DNA from: Echinarachnius parma
Lineage: Eukaryota > Echinodermata > Echinoidea > Clypeasteroida > Echinarachniidae
NCBI GenBank assembly: GCA_037951105.1
Contig: JBAMJV010009330.1
Span: forward strand, 1-64,000
Reading direction: 5' to 3'
Length of the DNA: 64,000 bases
The position numbers were made by a program, and so were the translations under genes. Shown piece by piece: positions 1-11,355 of the stretch (position 1 is the first letter of the stretch; every line of letters starts with the position of its first letter). A model generated the notes under the pieces. That model saw only the letters and a program-made list of their open reading frames with translations. It had not been told where the DNA came from and did not search any database.

Positions 1-1111
1 GCATGACCCCTACGTGACCCGCGCTAGCTACGTGACCCGCGCATAAGAACTAATGTGTGAGCGTTTACCAAGCAAAATACCCAAACATCGCTTAAACTGA
101 CTACATGTAATTATATTATATTCTTTATTTTTGAGATCTTTTTCCGTGACATACGTTAACAAATGTCGGCTTCACAATACATTTACGAGAATTAGTACTA
201 TATTGTTGTAATATTATGCTAAATCAGTTGAACTCCTTTATTGACCGATATATAGTTTAAATGGAGGGACGCATTCGTTTTTCATTCGTAGAATCCAAAT
301 TAGAGGGCTGTTCGCTCTGATTTTTTTTTTTGCGTGTTACATTGCTCCCCATCCGTCATCCGTCAAAGCTGTTCAGACGTTTTGTAAAAGTGGACCTGTC
401 CCTTTAAGATAGAAGACAAGAGAAATGTTTACTAAAAGAAAACACGCTGAAAAATAATTACTGTGATTGTGTTATAAAGTGCTGACTGCATCTCAATTTC
501 CAGATTATTTATTAGATTTGTTTGAGGGTTGCGTATCAAGGTCGGGCAGAATCCTGGTTTAACCATCTGTGTACATCCAGGGCATACTAACTATTTGGTA
601 AACTGTTCAGGCCTTATTAATTTGGTTGTGATCGCGGTTATTTTGTATGAAAGCCATTAAGCCCAAACCATGAAACCCCCAACATACGCGATGGTGAGCA
701 CGTACTATACTTGATAAGACAGAGTGACAACCACAACACAAGCAGATCTCGCAGGAAGAACATTACTCCAGTTTATTCTACGCCTAATAGGGTTTTCTTT
801 TTTTGGTCGCGTTTGGTTTTGCGTTGAGAATATCGAAATGGGGTATGATATCAACAGTTGTATGTGTAATATTGATTGTTTTTAGATGAGAAATAGGCCA
901 TTAGTGTGGAATAAATGGGCATCGTTATCAATGCTCTAATCATTATAGGATATTCCGATCCTTTTCGATGCTAGCTTGTAAAGCTTGCAAATCGCGTGTC
1001 ATCGTTTGAGACATTGAACACATTATGGATTATATTAAGCAACAACATTTGATTTAGATAATATTATAGAGGATAAACATGTTTTTATTTTGTTTCGTTA
1101 TTTTCACCTAG
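1..1111. other. upstream non-coding DNA
   Basis: No coding or repeat structure is recognised. It is AT-rich sequence upstream of the signal-peptide exon of the LamG-like gene. The true promoter and first exon of that gene should lie here. Confidence 0.5.
838..842 (+). CDS. possible start mini-exon of LamG-like gene
   Basis: ATGGG is followed at once by GTATGA, a usable donor. The two trailing bases would complete the codon begun by the A at 1112, giving a Met-Gly start joined in frame to the hydrophobic signal sequence. The phase fits, but a five-base coding exon is weak evidence and another start may exist. Confidence 0.2.
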
Positions 1112-1218
1112 ACCTCTGAGCGTTTCAACCGCAGTTGCTGCGATACTGGCCGTCACCGCCATCCTGATCCCATCAACCTTGGCATCATGCTCATCTTGCC
1201 CGCATGACTGCCTACTAG
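1112..1218 (+). CDS. LamG-like gene, signal-peptide exon
   Basis: The acceptor is TTCACCTAG at 1111 and the donor is GTGAGT at 1219. One base completes a split codon, then 35 codons encode a Leu/Ile/Val/Ala-rich segment followed by SCSSCPHDCLL. The exon ends in phase 1, joining to CC at 2345 to form an Ala codon. There is no in-frame Met, so the start lies in an upstream exon. Confidence 0.72.
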
Positions 1219-4200
1219 GTGAGTTATGAATGGCAATAATGTTTGCCAGTTTGTTTGTTTGTGTGTTAGTTTGATTGTTTGTGTTTTCTGCTGTTTGTTT
1301 GTTTGTTTGTGGCTTCATGTTCATTTTGTTCACATGGCTGCCTTCTCTGTGTGTTGTGGTTTGACATGATTCGTATATTTGTTTGTTTACTCTAGTTATT
1401 TATTCGTCTGTAGTACGCTAGTTTCTTTGTTTGTTTGTCGCCACTACACTGTAAAAACGTGGGTGTTACATTAACACCACTGACATTATGTCAATAGCTT
1501 ATCAGTGCTTGTCTTGTCCTCATGATGGTTGAGATTTTCTGACATAGCAGCTGCTATTGAAATTGAAAGTGTATGAGTTGGTATATATAGTGTATTCAAA
1601 GATGTGATACTATTGTGAGCAGTCGCTCATCCTGGGCGAAGGTGCATTGTCCATCTTATAAGTAACTGAGTTGTGATTGACAGGTGAGGTCACAAACAGA
1701 ATTTCACTCTGGAAAGTTTTCTTAAGAGGTGGGGCTTTAGCAAGATGAACACAATAGTTGCAAAAATGTTAATTAACAACACATATTTAGGTAAAAGAGT
1801 TTACAAATATTTGATGTATACACTAATACAGATATACAGAAGTCAACATGTATTTGCATTACATTGGACCTTTAATGTTCGTTTGAGAAATTGCATTGCC
1901 CCAAACTTTTCGAAATTTAATTTTCCGTTACAGAAATGTTCGCTTGCAATGGAAATGAATCATAAACTGATGACTAAATAGTTGCGCGCGAAGCACGCGG
2001 AAAACCCGGATTTACGCAGTGTTTTACAAAGTAAAACTTCTTCTTTTTAAAGAATGATTTGGTTTTTCAGTTTGTTTTTCCTTGGGGGGGGGGGGGGGGG
2101 GGAGGGGGGCATTGCACCCCTTACCCCCATGATTGACGCTTCTGTAAACATGATAAACTTTAGATTGCTGTTTATCCCCTCTTATAAAGTAAAACATTTT
2201 TTTTTAGAGGATGATTCGGTTTTTCATTTTGTTTTTCCTTGCGGGCGGGGGGGGGGGGGGGGGGGGCATTGCACCCCTTACCCCTAGGATCGACGCCTCT
2301 GTGAACATGATAAACTTGATATTGCTGTTTATCCCCTCTTCCAGCCTACTTCCCATTTGAGGGTGATCTCATCGATAGTTCGGGTAACAACCGTCACGGT
2401 GTAACAAGCAACGATGTGACATACAGTCCCGGGATATGCGGCAGTGCGGCCTCTTTCGACGGTGAATCAAAGGTTTGTTTGTTATAAATTATTTGTTCAT
2501 ATGTGTTCATACTATTCTTCATGGGCGTAGGAGCTCATCTTTCACAAGGGGGCTGAGTTATTTTGCCCGAAAAATTATCCTTTCCATTTTTCACCTGACA
2601 AGCCCCCCTAAAAATGTCTTCGCCAATTTGGAATGCCCGAAAATTGTGTTTTGATTATTTTGAGTCCGAAAATAATATAATTCTCCCGAATATGGGACGA
2701 GTTTTTGTCCGACGTTGCTTTGCTCTAAAAGAGTGTGCCTGAATGTAACATGAGTTTGCCCGAATCTTTATTTTGCCATGTTATGTCACATAGTTTTGCC
2801 CGAATATGACATGATTTTTCCCGAATGTGACATGGCTTTGCCCGTACTTGGCGACACGTTTTGCCCGAATTTAAGGTGCTTTTTGCCCGAATGTGGCTGT
2901 TTTCAAAATTCCAGGGGGGGGGGGGGCGGGGGGGGGGGAGGGGGCTGCAGCCCCAGCACCCCACCTCCTATAATATGCATATATATGTTACTATATACAT
3001 GTCCAATGATCTGGTATTACAACCTTTATTATGGTAAATTTTTAATGTAGAACTGTGATATTCTTGTAATTCTGTTGAATTGCATGGACCATTCCGCCGT
3101 TACACAATAATTATGTTTGTATCATATAATAGGGTTATGTGATTTCGAAAAAAACACGGTGTATAATATTATTGTATTTTTATTAGTCACTATTAACCAG
3201 CAACTGCTATTATACTAAAACGTCATCATTGTTTTCCAAATCTCTCATCATATACCAATATGATTGTAAGATTCTCTTAAAGGGGAAGTTTTTTTTTGTG
3301 AGGAAATGAAAAACTGATTGTCAAATTTGAAAGAGCATTTTAATTTCGGTTCAGAAATAGCTGAAATATTAATAAATATATCCGATCTGAATAAACCTTG
3401 GGCCCCAGGCTTTTCGATAATTTAAGAAACAAAAATGAAATGCTTACACTTTTTGAAAATTTTACAAAAGAGGTTTTTACAAGTTGTTGGTGATCTCTCT
3501 ATTTAAACATTATTTCAACAAAACATCACATGCACAATTTTTTTTATAAAATATGGTTTAAAGTTTTGTAATCCAATGCATTTTTAGAGAGCGCCCTCTT
3601 GTGTTTTAAAAGCTTTTTTTGAATGATAACAGGCTTTTTACTCAGTGTTAATTGTTCACCCCGTTCGAGCAAGGTGGAGTTAAAACTATTAGCTTGTAAT
3701 GTTATGGTGCAGGTTTTGGTTCAGTTTGACCACAGACGTAACAACCATATGGTTGTACGGTCTATGGTTTGACCAAAACTGTATGATCCCTTTAAATATG
3801 TTTAAACATTTTCAGGAAAACGGAACACTTTATACCCATGTATACTGTATATACCCTCGTAAATTTCTTTTTTGGTCAACTATTGTACACCTAATGCCCA
3901 TTGACTTTTACAATCGAAAAGCATAAATATATATACATGTATATAATTATACATTTCAAAAATCGAAAACCCAATTGATTCGTCTGTACCATATCCATAA
4001 TACAAGGTACATGACAAATGTTAAATCCCTACCAGTATGTGATTTTAAATTTGTCAAAGTTTATTGATCACTTTAAAATATATGTTGAAGTTTGAAATTT
4101 TACGGGTTGTCCAATCAGGTGACTGTTGAATCTTTCGTGGACTTTGCCTGGGGGTCAGAGTTCAGTGTCAGCGTGTGGTTCAAGCGCACCGGTCAGTTTG

Positions 4201-6085
4201 GAAAACTTCAAGGTTTGTATATCGCTGTTTAATTCTCTAGTATAGCGTAGCTCGAATACCCTACCACTATAGATTTGCTAAACCAAGGGTGACATACAGT
4301 TATACAGGGTGGCCCCAAACAAACGGAACGGGGCACTTCCCAAAATATACTACCAACATGTTTATATGATAGGGTGTCTTTTCCAATGAAAAACGATACC
4401 AAGAACAGTAATTTTGGTCGTGTAGTTTTTGTTTTAGGACGCTGTGAGTGAGACCATGTCAGGTGCTAATTTTTGTCAATTTGTACCTAGTCAATGCTAG
4501 TTAAATTGCACTCCCTGCCCGTAATACCATTGACCGACCATGCCCATTATCTCGGTACACGGCTGAGTGCACACTAACAATGGCGCGCCTTGTTAAACGC
4601 TATGAAAGTGCGATTTATCAAGCACTGGCTCAGTATAAATTAACAAAAAAGAGAACCCTAAAACAAAAACTACTCGACCAAATTGAGTGTTCTTGCCTGC
4701 CCTCTAGATGTTAATGAAACCCTAACTGAATTCAATCAACGCCAATTGTCTAGAAGAGAGAGAGGGCCCGGGGGGGGGGGGCATGTGCTCTCTGTATAAT
4801 TATACAGGGTGGCCCCAAAAAAACGGAACGGGGCACTTCCCAAAATATAGTAACAAATGTATTGTGTCTATCGGATAGGGTGTCTTTTCAAATGAACAAC
4901 GGTACCAAGAACTTCTTGGTACCTCTTCTAATAAGAGCGCGGCGGAATTGATTTCCTCGATAGGCGTAATTATATAGGAGCTTCTTGTGAACTCGTATAA
5001 CCTCTACCGTGCGTATACAAAAAAAAAACGTTACACTTTTGAAAAATTTGTCACAATTACATTTCAAAATGTATAGAAGATGTTTTCATGTTGATAGATG
5101 CCCAATAGTCTCTTCTATCAAGTGCCACTAACTAAAACGAATGTTTGTTCACGCTTGGGTGAGCACTGACCGTTTTTGTCCAGAGTGTGAAAAATGACCT
5201 GCACCAATCTGAATAAGTACTCCCATTCAAAAAAATTGCTCTTTTGCATAAATTTAGGATTATGTTATGATAGTCTAGGAATTTTCTGGCATAAAACAAT
5301 GAAATCATTAAAATTATGGCAAAGAGCAATTTGTTTGAATGGGAGTACTTATTCGGACTGCTGGTTTAATTTTCCCTCTTCTTTCAATTTGGCGCAAGTC
5401 ATTCTTCACACTCTGGACAAAAACAGTCAGTGTTTGCCCAAGCGTGAACGAAAATTTGTTTTGTTAGTGGCACTTGATAGATGAGACTATTGGGCATCTA
5501 TCGACATGAAAAAATCTTCTAAATATGTTGAAATGTAATTTTGACAGATTTTTCAAAAGTGTAACGTTTTTTTTTAAATGCACTGTATAAAGCGATGAAG
5601 CAGTTCTCACATGTCGCTAACAAAAATTCATTGAAAGATGACGATTAATATCGATTATGTTTGATTCATTTTTCATGTGTCAAGGTATCGTCAACAATGG
5701 TCACTACGCGACCGGGAGCTGGGAGATCAGAATGGGGTCACAAAACAGCGGGCAAATGCTGGGCGGCGGCATCCTCACCCTCCCAGAGGATGATCGCACG
5801 TGGGACTACATCAACCTGGTTGCCGCGCAGAACACGTGGAATCACGTGGTCATGACGTATGACGGCACTGCGCTTCGCTATTACCAGAACGGCGCGCAAC
5901 GTCCGCTGAGTTCGGAGATCCACAACAGCCCGATCCTGACGCGCAACACACCGGTGACCATCGGGCAGTCGGGACCGGGGACAAGCAACCAATTCTTTTA
6001 CGGTTTGATCGACGAGGTGAAGATCTATTCGCGCGCCCTCTCGGGCGTCGAAGTACAGAATATGGCCAACCATCCTTGTCTGTGA
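1112..6085 (+). CDS. secreted LamG-like jellyroll (concanavalin A-like) domain protein
   Basis: Four coding exons are joined at 1112..1218, 2345..2472, 4119..4212 and 5685..6085. Every junction is GT-AG and phase-consistent. The product has about 242 residues plus a start exon. It has a hydrophobic signal segment ending near Leu-Ala-Ser-Cys, a short Cys-rich linker (SCSSCPHDC), then one jellyroll domain. Hallmarks are YFPFEGDLIDSSGN, ASFDGES, FSVSVWFK, WNHVVMTYDGTALRYYQNG and GLIDEVKIYSRALS, the strand signatures of the Laminin_G_3 family of concanavalin A-like domains. These usually bind carbohydrate or protein outside the cell; the ligand cannot be read here. There is no membrane segment after the signal, so secretion is inferred. 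The introns are crowded with transposons. The start exon is uncertain; the other exons are well supported. Confidence 0.82.
1230..1445 (+). repeat. GTTT-rich simple sequence
   Basis: Imperfect GTTT/TGTT runs in intron 1 of the LamG-like gene. No other feature is seen. Confidence 0.7.
1672..1890 (+). mobile_element. half copy of the 58 kb long-inverted-repeat element
   Basis: It matches one arm of the element at 58000..58661: TTTCACTCTGGAAAGT, then a GGGGCTTTAGCAAGATGAA stretch, then the GATGTATACACTAATACA segment. Only one arm is recognised, so it is a truncated copy. Confidence 0.6.
2028..2341 (+). repeat. two ~157 bp tandem units with poly(G), abutting an exon acceptor
   Basis: Units at 2028..2186 and 2187..2341 share AAAGTAAAAC, a GTTTTTC segment, a poly(G) run of about 20, GCATTGCACCCCTTACCCC and a final TATCCCCTCTT. 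The second unit ends in the functional acceptor CCAG; the first ends in ATAAAG. The end of intron 1 has therefore been duplicated. Confidence 0.8.
2345..2472 (+). CDS. LamG-like gene, exon encoding first jellyroll strands
   Basis: The acceptor is CCTCTTCCAG and the donor is AG|GTTTGT. The exon encodes YFPFEGDLIDSSGNNRHG and then the FDG motif, the typical N-terminal block of this domain. It ends in phase 0. The two repeats just upstream duplicate the intron end. Confidence 0.85.
2735..2945 (+). repeat. degenerate TTTTGCCCGAAT minisatellite ending in poly(G)
   Basis: About eight variants of a 22-30 bp unit built on TTTTGCCCGAATNTGACATG run into a poly(G) tract from about 2914. The unit spacing varies. 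It lies in intron 2 of the LamG-like gene. Confidence 0.7.
3277..3795. mobile_element. TTAA-flanked MITE, family B, copy 1
   Basis: Bounded by TTAA at both ends. It shares the family-B interior (GAAAAACTGANTGTCAAATT, TTCAGAAATAGCTGAAATAT, GAGAGCGCCCTCTTGTGTTT) and the right end GACCAAAACTGTATGATCCC. The left terminus is diverged. It lies in intron 2 of the LamG-like gene and has no coding capacity. Confidence 0.75.
4119..4212 (+). CDS. LamG-like gene, third coding exon
   Basis: The acceptor is CCAATCAG and the donor is CAAG|GTTTGT. Thirty-one codons read VTVESFVDFAWG then FSVSVWFKRTG, the expected central strands. It ends in phase 1 and joins GT at 5685 to give Gly. Confidence 0.85.
4301..4925. 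mobile_element. mariner-like non-autonomous element(s)
   Basis: Two direct copies of TATACAGGGTGGCCCC followed by ACGGAACGGGGCACTTCCC lie at 4301 and about 4801. Internal inverted segments occur at about 4395-4440 and 4655-4695 (CGACCAAA/TTTGGTCG and the AGTTTTTGTTTTAGG block). TA before CAGGG suits a Tc1/mariner-type end. The short open frame from 4580 (about 44 codons) shows no transposase motif. A partial third end is near 12733. Confidence 0.55.
5010..5590. mobile_element. ~570 bp fold-back element, arms ~200 bp or more
   Basis: The left arm begins near AACGTTACACTTTTGAAAAA and the right arm ends TTTTTCAAAAGTGTAACGTT. Matching internal blocks include GATAGATGCCCAATAGTCTC against GAGACTATTGGGCATCTATC, and GAATAAGTACTCCCATTCAA against its complement near 5340. 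It lies in intron 3 of the LamG-like gene and has no coding sequence. Confidence 0.85.
5685..6085 (+). CDS. LamG-like gene, terminal coding exon
   Basis: The acceptor is CATGTGTCAAG and the stop is TGA at 6083-6085. It encodes 132 residues with the WNHVVMTYDG and LIDEVKIYSRALS signatures and ends in HPCL. It is much richer in G+C than its flanks. An ATG further upstream in the same open frame (5657) is intronic and is not the start. Confidence 0.88.
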
Positions 6086-6680
6086 TCCATGAGCGGAGAT
6101 CACGGAATATAATTCCGTGACGGAGATGTGGCAGCAACCAAATTAATATTTTTTATTTCGGGGGCTGCTTTTCGGGGGCTACTTTTCCAACTTTTGGGGG
6201 CTACTTTTATCATCTCGGGGGCTACAAATTTCCGGGCTTTTTTCGAATTTCAGGGGCTACTATTAAGCTCTAATGCTGTAAGTGATTATCTTATAAGCAT
6301 TTGATCACGATCCAAGCAGAAAATCCAACAACAATCCCCCCCCCCCCCCCCCAAAAAAAGAAAAAAATTCGCCCCCCGCCCCAGTGTATTTTTTTCGCTG
6401 ACTGATGTGGTAATAGCCAGGGCGGTTCACATAGGGTGGGGCCGGGAAGGGTGGGGGGGGGGGGGTATCCCTATCAGGAAAGAAGCCTGTGTCAAACGTA
6501 CAATTAATGTATATAAAATGGTCCCTTTTCTTAACCACGACACTGAGGATATGAAAGCCTTTGTAGAAAATATACCACAATCATTCAAGGTAGTATTTTT
6601 ATTTACAAAATAGCCCATCTTCATCTGCTATCACTCTGGCTACAGTTCATTGCAGGATGTGATTTTGAGCGACAATTTAG
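6086..6680 (+). other. 3' flank of LamG-like gene with GGGGGCTACTTTT repeats
   Basis: After the stop there are about five spaced copies of GGGGGCTACTTTT or close variants (6160-6255), then poly(C) near 6338 and poly(G) near 6455. No conventional AATAAA is seen close to the stop codon. Confidence 0.5.
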
Positions 6681-7070
6681 TTAAAGGGACTGATAACATT
6701 GTCAAAACCTTCGTAATCCAGTTGGAATTCTAGCGGTTCCCTCATGCTCATACCTTTTTTTATTCGTATTAACAATAAATGCATGGGACAGGTTTCGGTT
6801 TTTCAAATTTCCATTTCGTTCAAAAGATATTTACGATTGAAGTGTTCGGATATGAAATTAACTACTGGACCTGTTCAGCCGTGTGCAATGTAAGTGCAAT
6901 GAGTAAGTGAATATCACTTTGCATTTTCGCTCATTTCTCGGCCAAATAACATCCAATTAACTTGAAATTTTCACACATTACTTTTTGGACATATCAGATC
7001 ACATCAATACACATTTTATTAATCACGCATCACGTTTTGCACTTATCATCAAAGTTACTAGATCCCTATA
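6681..7070. mobile_element. TTAA MITE family A, copy 1
   Basis: Starts TTAAAGGGACTGATAACATT and ends GTTACTAGATCCCT. The interior has the family-A blocks GGACAGGTTTCGGTTTTTCA, AAAAGATATTTACGATTGAA and TTTTTGGACATATCAGATCA. Confidence 0.8.
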
Positions 7071-7074
7071 AAAT

Positions 7075-7894
7075 AAAGGGATAGTTGAGTTTTGGTACTG
7101 AGAGTACAGTTTTGGTCAAACTGAATTTTAGTAACCAAAACCTGCACCATTACATTACAAACTAATAGTTGTAACTCCACCATGCACAAGAGGAATATAA
7201 AATTACAAACGACAAAGTAAAAAGCCTATTATCATTTTAAAATAGCCGTTAAAACTCAAGAGGGCGCTCTCTAAAAAGTAATTGGTTTCAACCATTTTAA
7301 ATACAATATTGTGTATGTGATGCTTTGTTGCAATAGTGATTATATTCAGAGATAATCATCAACTATTTAAAAACCTCTTTTGTATATTTTTGGAAAGAGG
7401 AAACATTTAACAAAGATTTCTAACGGCTGGTTGAAAATTATCGAATAATTGCGGGGCCCCACAATTATTACAAATCGTTATGTTTATGGATATTTCAGTC
7501 GTTTCTGAACCGATTTTGATCAGATAAAGTTTATTCTTTCATTAAAATTGTATGCTCTTTCGAATTTGACACTCAGTTTTTCATTATCTCACAAACGATT
7601 ATTTTGTGTAGCGCCCTCTCTACCAAAATTCTCTTTAACAATACTAAGGTTCAGATTTTTTTCACACAAGCCCTTTTTTATTCTATTTCAACAATACTGA
7701 TCAATTCTTTTGGCCAATAAAGATACTTTCTGTAACTTTCCAGTACTGTTGATATTTGGCTTTAAATAATGTGTATTTAAACAAATTTTGCTTAAATATT
7801 GTTTAAAACTTCATTTTTGTCGAGCCCACCTAGGTGGAGGAAGACTGAGGGATCCAAATTGCGCCCTCTATACCAAAACTCAACTATCCCTATA
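7075..7894. mobile_element. TTAA MITE family B, copy 2 (inverted)
   Basis: Begins AGGGATAGTTGAGTTTTGGT and ends ACCAAAACTCAACTATCCCT, a near-perfect terminal inverted repeat. The internal GAGGGCGCTCTCTAAAAAGT is the reverse complement of the corresponding block in other copies. The flanks read ATAA rather than clean TTAA. Confidence 0.78.
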
Positions 7895-8492
7895 AATGGA
7901 TAGTTCAGTTTCGTTTAAAGGGCGCAGCAAGAACATCTTTTTGTGAGGTAATGCAATTGAAACAGCACATAACTTTGTAAACAGAATCACCTTTCTTTTA
8001 TCAAACTCAGTCCAGAAACAGCTGAAATGTTCATAAATATACTGTATCCGATCGGAATAAACTCTTGGGAACAACATTTTTCAATAATTGACAAAATTAT
8101 TTATAAATCCTAAATATTCTTTTTAAAGTACCAAAAAGGTTTCAAAATGGCTTTTTAAGCGATCTCTTTATTGAAAAAAAATATGATAACCACACATCAC
8201 AATCACGTTTTTTTAATGAAAACAAATATGTAACATTGGGTGTCTAGAGGACGCCCTCTTGTGTTAACGGCTGCATTTTGAATGAAAACAGCCCTCTAAG
8301 TAAGTCGTTTAATATATGTTATCCCTACCAATCAAGTTTGAGTTACTACAATTCTATTTGACCAAAGCTGTATTTTGAATCAATGTATTTAATAGAGTCA
8401 TTTAATAAGCACACCTTCAGTTTGGTATTAGCAGTTCTTTACACGGTGTACCGTATAATTATAACAGATATATCATACCGAACGGCTCTTGC
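7895..8492. mobile_element. diverged family-B copy and flank shared with 37.9 kb
   Basis: Starts GGATAGTTCAGTTTCG and carries the family interior (GGACGCCCTCTTGTGTTAAC). From about 8325 to 8492 it matches 37885..38096, including ACACGGTGTACCGTATAATT, so part of the flank was duplicated. Confidence 0.65.
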
Positions 8493-8889
8493 TTAAAGGG
8501 ACTTAGTAACATTGTCCAAATCCTCAAAATCCAATCGGAATTCTAGCGGTTCCCTCATACCTTGCTGTATTCGTATTACTATATTAGCAATAAAATCATG
8601 GGATAGGTTTCGGTTTTTCAAATTTCCCTTTCGTTAAAAAGATATTTACGATGGAAGTTTTCATATGTTAAACAATCCAACGGATCGTCAAAACCGTGTA
8701 CAAAGTGAGTGCAATGAGTTAGTGAATATCACTTTGCATTTTTGCTCATTACTCGGCCATATAACTTCCATTTGACTTGACATTTTCACACAACACCTAG
8801 TGGACATATCAGATAACAACAATATACATTGTATCAACCTCAGACTCGTCACTTTTTGCACATGTAAAGAAAGTTACTAGATCCTTTAA
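8493..8889. mobile_element. TTAA MITE family A, copy 2
   Basis: TTAAAGGGACTTAGTAACAT at the left, GTTACTAGATCCTTTAA at the right, with the shared interior. Non-coding. Confidence 0.85.
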
Positions 8890-9255
8890 AGGTGCACCTG
8901 TTAAGTGTCAACTTCAATCCTATGCCAAACTCATTGTAAGATATGTCCAAATGATGTGTGAAAGTTTGATTGAAAAAGAACACTACTTTCCTGGTTAAAA
9001 TAGCGAAAATTTGCGTCAGCTTTTGCAACGAATTACTGTATGACGTGTATGAGGTTTAAGACCGTTCATTAACACACTTGAGCTGAATGATTAATGATAG
9101 ATATCGTCATACTAAAGGGGCATTTTAAAAAATCTAACCCTATTTCATTCTTCTCTTACCATAAGCCCAAACAACATGGTAGAAGAGAAATGTGGAAGCT
9201 CCAAGTAATTTTCGTGGAGTTAGACACTTTACTGGTTTCACTTTAATGTTACTCG
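8890..9255. other. non-coding repeat remnant
   Basis: No gene. The stretch around 9140-9180 (ATTCTTCTCTTACCATAAGC) resembles, in reverse, part of the element at about 62.9 kb. Confidence 0.4.
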
Positions 9256-9466
9256 GATTGTCATGAGGGAGTACGGTTTTTCGCCTGACAAGAAAAACAA
9301 AAAAAAGGTCCTCACTAGTTTAGATGGCCTATAATCGTCATTTATAATGGCTCATAAATTATCGAATTTACTATTTTACAGTTTCATTATATGTTTTGGG
9401 CGATATTTGTTGTTCATTTTCCGCCTGGAAGTATGATTCTTTTCACGGGGGCACCTAGGGGCACAG

Positions 9467-9468
<2 letters not shown>

Positions 9469-9504
<36 letters not shown>
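9469..9504 (+). repeat. poly(C) run of ~35
   Basis: One of the longest homopolymer runs in the window. The matching site in the other duplicate (about 40169) has only about 14 C. Confidence 0.9.
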
Positions 9505-9884
9505 ATTGCTAGGCCCATGTTAGGGGAAACCAGTACAATCATTTAAAAATTAAGTATGTTGTTCACATTTTTTTTTGGGGGGGGGGGGGGGGTGGTGAAT
9601 AACGAGCATCACATAAATACGCAGTGTGAGGTCAGTTAAAGTGGAGTAAATAAGAATTTTAATATACACCAAATACTTTATACAGTACTTTACAAAACAT
9701 GGCATCACAATTTCAGGTAACAATAATAACGAGAATCCTCCATAATCATCATCATATACAAATAAATGTTGTTACCGTACCGTGATTATAACCCTATATT
9801 AGCGTTCCATCTTCTGATTTGTAATCTAAACCATACAACTATGTATTATCTTGATGTCATATTTTATTATAATTTTCCGTGAAG

Positions 9885-10181
9885 TTAAAGGGACTTAGTA
9901 AAAATTGTAACAAATCACACAATTTACTTGGAACTCTAGTGGTTCCTCTCATACACTTATCATATTCATATTAACAATAAAAGCACTGGACAGGTTTCGG
10001 TTTTTCAAATTTCCATTTCGTTTGCTTTTTTTACTCACATCTCAGCAAAAAATATCCAATTAACGTCAAAATTTTCACACATTACTTTGTGGACATATCA
10101 GATCACACTAATACACATTTTGTATTAATCATTCATCACCTTTTTCGCTTCTGTCAAACAAAGTTACTAGAGTCCCTTTAA
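9885..10181. mobile_element. TTAA MITE family A, copy 3
   Basis: TTAAAGGGACTTAGTAAAAA at the left and GTTACTAGAGTCCCTTTAA at the right. Shared with the duplicate at 40573..40959, so it inserted before the segmental duplication. The interior is internally deleted compared with other copies. Confidence 0.85.
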
Positions 10182-10641
10182 TTCATATTATTTACTTCTT
10201 AATTTTGTATTCATTATTTCACCGTTCAAAATACATGTAAGCCTCATTAATATGTACATCAAACTTATAAATATGTTGAGTTATAAAAAGGATAATAAAT
10301 TTTCACTATGCAGATTCGCTTTTCATATGTATGTTCTGTTCTTTTTTTCGAAACAGTTTCAAAATGTTCTTAATGTCATAGTCAAATCGATAGCTAAAAA
10401 AGGAAAAAAGAAACAAAAAAGATTATTGTTAACATTTACACCATGTGATAACGGATTGGGACACGAACAAACATTTGTGTAATACAGTTAAGGAAGCTAA
10501 AAACAGAATAAATAAGGTACACGGAATACAACTTTAAAAAACAATATTTAGTCCATACGTAAACAATCGCGAATCAAGATATACAACCTGTTAATGTACA
10601 AATGTCTTTCTTATAAATTATGCTATCGATAGACTATCACA

Positions 10642-11035
10642 TTAAAAGGGACTTAGTAACATTGTCCAAATCCTCAAAATATTTTTTTCATTCTAGCGGT
10701 TCCCTCATACCTTGATGTTGTATTCGTATTAACAATAAAAATCATGGGACAGGTTTCGGTTTTTTCAAATTTCCCTTTCGTTACAAAGATATGTACGATC
10801 GAAGTATTCAGATAAGAAAAACTCCGGGCGAGTTTTTCGTTCTGTGTACAAAGTGAGTGCAGTAGTTATTGAATATCACTTTGAATTTTCGCTCATTACT
10901 TGGCCATGCAATGTCCATTTGACTTGAAATTTTCACACAATACCCTGTGGACATATGAGATAACAATAATTATACATTGCATCAACCATTCATCACTTTT
11001 TGCACATGTCAACACAAGTTACTAGATCCCTTTAA
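10642..11035. mobile_element. TTAA MITE family A, copy 4 (absent from the duplicate)
   Basis: Flanked by TTAA on both sides. The other duplicate reads CACATAGATAACACATAA at this point with no insertion. The element therefore arrived after duplication, or left the other copy with a two-base change. Confidence 0.88.
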
Positions 11036-11355
11036 GATAACACATAACACAAAAACGTACGAGAAATAGAAAGGTGCAAATATACACAAATAACATTAAA
11101 TATATTATAATTGACATTACAGTTACACTTATGATAAGCTTTACACCCACGTACATGTGTACAATGAATACAATGTGATAGCTAAAAACGTTTTCCAAAC
11201 GTTGTCATCGTACGGGCAGTTTTTTTTACAAATGAATTGGGACATAAATTTTTGTCTATTTTATTGAAGAAATATATATATACATACAGAGCCATTACAC
11301 ACAGTTGGTAAAACCGTACAAGGAGGGTCACATAAACGGATTTTAAATCGATGTA

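Noticed and set aside
2054-2287. Glycine-rich open frame
   Set aside because: It runs through poly(G) in intronic tandem repeats.
5657-6085. Single 142-residue gene starting at 5657
   Set aside because: The domain begins in upstream exons, and an acceptor at 5684 restores phase with them; the extra N-terminal residues are intron.
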